A DNA stretch of 64,000 nt, from positions 26,793,401 through 26,857,400 of the forward strand of contig NC_080716.1 of assembly GCF_019097595.1 (NCBI RefSeq), read 5' to 3'. A model generated the notes under the pieces. The model did not search any database and had not been told where the DNA came from. It saw nothing but the letters and a program-made list of their open reading frames with translations. Source of the DNA: Hemibagrus wyckioides (taxonomy: Eukaryota; Chordata; Actinopteri; Siluriformes; Bagridae). The translations under genes and the position numbers were made by a program. Shown one piece after another: positions 59,049 to 64,000 of this stretch. Every line of letters begins with the position of its first letter. Position 1 is the first letter of the stretch.

Positions 59049-61138
59049 TCATTCAAACTCTTTGGCACACACAAAGGGATATTTCATTATGCAGTGCATG
59101 TCACTCCAGTCCTTTTTTACTGCAGACACAGAAAAAAATATTGATTTGATAATGTCATTTTCATTAAAAAGCCACACAAAACCTGAATTTAGAAAATAGT
59201 CTAAACACAATGCAGCCACAAAAGAAGTTTCTAGCTCTACTTACTGCCAGAGTTTATATTCACACAGCACTCTCCGAACATACGATTTGGTTCTGCTGGG
59301 TTCCACTTGGTGAAAGCCACTTTGGTGTCATCAGACCAAACCCACTTAAAGTTCTGATAGAAAGTAAAGTGTAGCTAAGTCTATTACAGGCTATAATATT
59401 TAATAAAAAGATTAATTTTTATATCATGTTTGATACTTAGCGAACCTGCTGACAGCCAGAAAGGCCGATCCATGTTGGCTTCTGCTTGAGCTCGTGAACA
59501 CCAATAAGAAACTTAACCAGTTGATATTCATTTTCATTGTGTATCGAGACCAAGTGTCCACCAAGACTCTGACAGTGTTTCTGAAAAACAACACAAAAAA
59601 AAGTTCATGTCCATTAACTCAGGTATAATGCATAATTTTGTATTTTGTTATGAAGACAAGTCTTATTATTATATAGTCTAATATTTATATTTACTTATAT
59701 TTAGCTTTATTTGAGTCTCATGGGTATTTATACCTTATCTTTCCTAATCTTCTGTGTATGTTGCTGGAATGCTGTAATTTCCACTTATTTGTAAAAAAGA
59801 AAAAAATCAGCTGATCCCCATTTTAAGTTCTATAAAATATTTAAACCCTCTGTCCAGAGGTATTACTGTTCATAGTCACTCTCACCCATGAGCTTATCAA
59901 ATAAGATTTTCATAACACTGCTCATGCTTGGATAAAGATAGCAAATGTGAATACAGTTGAAATGAAATGAATTATACCTCAGCTGATTCCCAGTTCATGC
60001 TGGTAGCCTGATACCTGAAGCAACGCTTCCCGTACATCATCCAGCCAATTGGACACATGCTTTTGGCTTGATAGAGTCCATCTGGCTCTTCGTAAAAAAT
60101 AAATAATAAAAACAAACAAACAAATAAACAAAAAACTTTAGACAGAACTGCAGAGGTAACATGAATTCCATGAATTAATACAGTGAAGTTAAAAATTTCC
60201 TAGAAGTTTATTTCATGGCCTCAATTTACTTCATTTCTGGTATCTATCATATTTTAAAACAAGTAAGAACAAAGACACAGAGATAAGAAGAATTAGAATC
60301 ACACAGTCACTGGTACTGAAGAATACCCGCCATTATCCTGTGTCCCTTTACACACAATTATTAAAGTGGATTTTTTTTAAAACTTGTTCTACCAAATAAT
60401 TAACTGGAGGCCATATAGTAAAAATGACATTCACACAACATATTGAGTTATGAGAGGAAGTCTGGTATTGTGTATATCATCATAATAATTTATGAGATGC
60501 TCAGTAAGAGACCTTGCTGTATTAACTCTGGGCCTCAGTATATTAGGCCACTTTCTGGCTTAACAAACTGGGATATACAAAGAAAACATATAAATCCTAC
60601 TTCTAAATAATGATTTTAGATTTAAAGAGTGAGTAGTTAGAGATTATTTAAGTCATGTTACTGATTTGTGCAGGTTTTAATTACCGTTTACTTGCAGATC
60701 AAAATCATATGTAGTAAAACAGAAAAACAAGAAAAAAGAGACATGTTAGTACTTGTGGCTATAAGGACTCTTTTAATAATTATTATCAAGGCTTTAATAT
60801 CATCATTACCTGGAAGAGTTTTCCCCTCATCAGCTTAAAAAAAGAGAGAATAAAAAGGATTATTTTAGCACATTTATCCATCAATGTTAATTTGAATGAA
60901 AGTGTAAGGTTGCAAAATTTAAAAGGGATTCACTAGCAAATGCTTCTGCATATTATTTTTTAAACAGCTATTAAAGACAATATAACATAAAATCTAATAA
61001 ATCTATAAGACTATTATCACTACTTATGGATCATGTGGACAGATTTAAAAAGCTTTATGTATATTTATCACAGTTACCAAAAGCTGTTGCTGCGATGGTG
61101 AGAATAAGAAGCAACACCACTTGGGTCTGAGGAGCCAT
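59049..61138 (-). CDS. Secreted C-type lectin, gene 3
   Basis: Exons: 61138-61078, 60833-60810, 60087-59978, 59580-59446, 59353-59245, 59119-59049, giving 169 codons plus stop with phases matching. The signal peptide MAPQTQVVLLLILTIAATAF is followed by a short spacer and one lectin domain: CPIGWMMYGKRCFRYQ, then NWESAEKHCQSLGGHLVSIH, WIGLSGC, EPN at 131-133, DWSD at 150-153, and the end YPFVCAKEFE. The usual WND is WSD here. That replaces an Asn which ligands calcium in many C-type lectins, so binding may be weaker or altered. The micro-exon present in gene 2 (54,968-54,942) survives at about 60,705-60,683 but lost its AG acceptor, so it is left out. Neighbours are paralogues in the same orientation. 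Confidence 0.85.
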
Positions 61139-61242
61139 AGCTCTAGTTTTTCATGCACTAAAAGAAAACCATTCATTGATTATATACTTTCATTGAATAA
61201 ACATGGAACAGGTAACACTGCTTAAAAGTTCATTAAACTTAC

Positions 61243-61305
61243 ATCTATTCAGGAGATTCTTCTTGCTTGATATGAAACATGGGTGAAGTGGTGGTGCTTA
61301 TATAG
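61243..61305 (-). promoter_or_regulatory. Promoter and 5' noncoding exon of lectin gene 3
   Basis: TATATAAG at 61,305-61,298 (minus) with the same downstream 'catgtttcatatcaagc' and donor (GAT|gtaagt) as gene 2. The conserved spacing supports use as a core promoter. Confidence 0.6.
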
Positions 61306-61899
61306 TAATGTGAACCACTATCACCACCACTACTGAAAAAATAAATCTGAATAATATAGTTAATGATTATTGTATAAACATAATTCCACTTAAAACAAGT
61401 TCAAGGACACTGTTGTTTTGGCAGAGATGACATGTTGAGGTAGAGTTTTTGTTATTGTCCCCACTGATTTGCTTGGACAATGGGCAATTGTTTGAGCATT
61501 GCTACCTCACAGTTCCTGGTTAGATCCAGAAATTTGGTTAGTATTTGGACTTTAGATGGACGCTAGACAGCCATTGGCAATGGTGAGACAAATTGTCAAC
61601 ACATGACTTTGTGTTAAAGGTGTTAACATTTGGATCCATGTGTTAAAACATCACTGTCTTTATTTGGCATTACTGAATGTTATGACAGAAAGTTACCTAG
61701 TAACTAGATAAGGAAATAACATACAGACATGGGAAAAAGAAAATATATTTCTATACTTTTATTTATTAGGGCCAAGATAACGATTGGTTGGTCCTTACCA
61801 ACTTTTATAAATAATCAAATAACCTCAGGTCACAAAAAAAATAAAATAAATTTGAATATGTTGATTTCTGAACACCTCAATTTTCTTCTTCCTCAGTCA

Positions 61900-62800
61900 T
61901 TCAGATATCAATTTGCTGGTGTGTTTGGGATCTTTGACCCATTGTGTGACCCAATTTTGGATCACCTTAAGCTGCTGGACAGATGGCTTTACATTTCTTT
62001 CAAGAGTATTATGGTATAAAGTTGAGCTGAACATTGTTTCCATGACTGCAAGTTTTTTAGGTCAACCCTTCACCAGTTGGTACAGAGTGTTTGTGCAGAT
62101 TTGCTGTGTTTGTTTTATTTTACCAAACAGAACTGTGCATGATGACTAAATATGCCCACGTTGGTCAGATCAGACTGAAAGATATTTCTCCAGAACTTTT
62201 GTCAACATCAGCATTAAATGTGCTTATAGAGGCCAGTAGGACACATTATGTGGTTCTTGGGGTTTTCATTAGATCTCTGAGCATTAAATGGTCTGATCTT
62301 AGACTAAATTGTACTTAAGCACTTAGGCTATAGCTCTTATTTTCCCTATTTCTTTTTTCCATTGTTGTGTGCCGTATGTTGAATAAAAAAAAAAATTAAA
62401 AAAAAATCACAGTTTTAGGCTGATGGTATCCTAAGTTTGTAACCTATTGAACCAGTGTTAATGTATTCATTGATAAACAGTTCAAAGCGCTCTTGTACGT
62501 CACTCTGGATAAGAGTGTCTGCCAAATGCTAGAAATGTAAATGTAAATGCTGGCAAATGAAATTTTCTGGGAAGACTGGCAGCTGTTGGAAGGGCTGTCC
62601 ATTTGTAACTGGTGATTCTCCCTGTCCAATGGTGAGTTTCAAATTCATTGGAGATGGTCTTATAACCCTTTCCAAATTGAGGAGCAGCTACAATTGCTTC
62701 CCTGAGATCATGGCTGATGTCCATGGATGGTGCTCAACAACATCAAACTACCAAAACACCTGCTCTTATAGAGGTAGTCACACTTCTTGATCAATAATTA
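61900..62800 (-). mobile_element. Decayed Tc1-like transposon, distal copy, with SINE tail
   Basis: This is the counterpart of 56,040-56,760. The minus-strand frame reads DISHDLREAIVAAPQFGKGY and further helix-turn-helix sequence. A fish SINE tail ('ctctggataagagtgtctgc', then 'caaatgctagaaatgtaa') at 62,497-62,550 is inserted in or next to it and is absent from the proximal copy. Confidence 0.7.
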
Positions 62801-64000
62801 CTCTTATGAATTTCATTAGGAAAACCTGGCTGCTAGTTAATCTCGTTATGTTTGCAGATGCAGGAAGGGACTTATGTCTTTCCCACCTGGTTTCAAAATG
62901 ATGCTTTACTTTCTGAAAAAAAAGAAAAGAAAAAGAAATCTGTTGTGTATTTTGTTGTCACCCGGGGTTTTATTGTTTATAGAAGTTTGTTTGGACCACC
63001 CAATTTTTATTAAGGCCCTAAAAATATAAACATAGAAATGAAGGAGGATGTTTTTTTTTCTTAAAAGACTGTAGATTAACTTTACTGGACATAAAATTTC
63101 AACCCTTTGACCTTTAATCATATATTTATTATACCAAAAAAAATCCCAGTTGTAAACAAAACTGTCACGTTTACCCATTAAACTAAGTAATCCTGCCCCG
63201 TGTGAAAAATACAACTCATGATCATAGACCTGAAGGTACAAAGCTGAGATAATCAGTTTCTTTAATATATTATCTTCTATTTTATGTTCATAAGCATTTC
63301 ATCTACCTTGTTAAATGACAGTGACTGTAGATTTATAGTATGCATGCAGCATCACAAATATATATATAAATTCATAAAATTCATGCTCAATTGAATTGTT
63401 TATTCAGACAAAACACTACAATATTTACAAACTGTATTTCATTGAATAATTTATACATATTTATATTTGTTTATAATCTTGTGGCACCTTTTTTAATATT
63501 CCAACTTTTAAAATTCTCTGTAATTTGTAATAAAACACAATAACTATAATATAACATTGAGCATCAAAAATAAATTTTCTTCCTTCTGGGACATTATCCA
63601 AGCCAAGCTTATAAAATTATATTGCAAATGATGTGTCAATATAATGTCATATCTTAGTTTCCTTGTTTTGGAGTTCATGAATTTCCTTGTAGTGTTCTCA
63701 CAATTCTTTGGATTTTGACCCTATGCCCCTTATACACACATACCTCTTCACACATCCCCTGTTCCATATTTTTATTTCATTTTTCCTTGAGCATGAACAC
63801 TGCAATTTATTCCTTGATATTTTCCTTACAACATCTAAGAGGGAAAGAAATATTCTCAACACTGTACCTGAGATGTTTTCAACTGACATGCAGTTGAAAT
63901 AGAAAGGGAAATTGTGAAATTTGTGACCAAACAAAATATATGTTGGCTGGGAGTTTTGTTTGGTAGCAAACCACTGTCTTCCTGCTCTATTATCCTCTAA
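62801..64000. other. Window end, no gene recognised
   Basis: AT-rich sequence that still resembles the region upstream of gene 2 in places (for example 'cttccttctggga' at 63,580 and 57,368, and 'tcttagtttccttg'). No exon signature is seen. Confidence 0.45.

Overview
The window is vertebrate nuclear DNA, most likely from a ray-finned fish. The genes are split by many short phase-compatible GT-AG introns. Microsatellites are abundant. Tc1/mariner remnants, tRNA-derived SINE pieces and a Ty3/gypsy solo LTR lie between and inside genes. A catfish-like ostariophysan would fit the Tc1-rich, AT-rich background, but that is a guess.

Region 1 (about 1.7-24.75 kb) is a large inverted duplication around a USP37-like deubiquitinase. 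The left arm (about 1,707-9,650) carries a minus-strand copy and the right arm (about 17,390-24,750) a plus-strand copy, placed head to head around a 7.7 kb spacer. The right copy reads as an intact gene of about 850 codons. It has a USP Cys box, a QDAHEF-like box, two CxxC pairs and a GHY...YND His/Asp box. The left copy has lost the exon carrying the LVMQLNRF segment and a downstream splice donor, so it looks like a pseudogene. The spacer holds a third, scrambled copy interrupted by a solo LTR, a frameshifted C2H2 zinc-finger fragment, a Ty3/gypsy pol remnant and a 30-bp minisatellite. The N-terminal part of the USP genes is built from a repeated two-exon cassette coding for a lysine-rich peptide. 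In the right copy this cassette has expanded as near-identical 438-bp tandem units.

Region 2 (27.3-42.9 kb) holds two conserved minus-strand genes. The first is sharpin, the LUBAC subunit, with 8 exons and a large 30-bp minisatellite in intron 2. The second is gpaa1, a GPI-transamidase subunit, with 12 exons and 615 codons. In mammals these two are near neighbours with CYC1 between them. No CYC1 is visible here in the 1.6 kb gap.

Region 3 (47.8-61.1 kb) is a cluster of three minus-strand secreted C-type lectin genes of the short fish nattectin/ladderlectin/type II antifreeze-like kind. Genes 2 and 3 sit in tandemly duplicated segments that share their promoters and a decayed Tc1 element. Gene 2 has no recognisable exon for the start of the lectin domain.

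The strongest candidate for something undescribed is the USP locus, with its head-to-head palindrome, its expanding Lys-rich exon cassette and its third scrambled copy. It lies beside the ubiquitin-pathway gene sharpin. Exon coordinates were read by eye from splice signals and frame continuity and have not been tested against transcripts.
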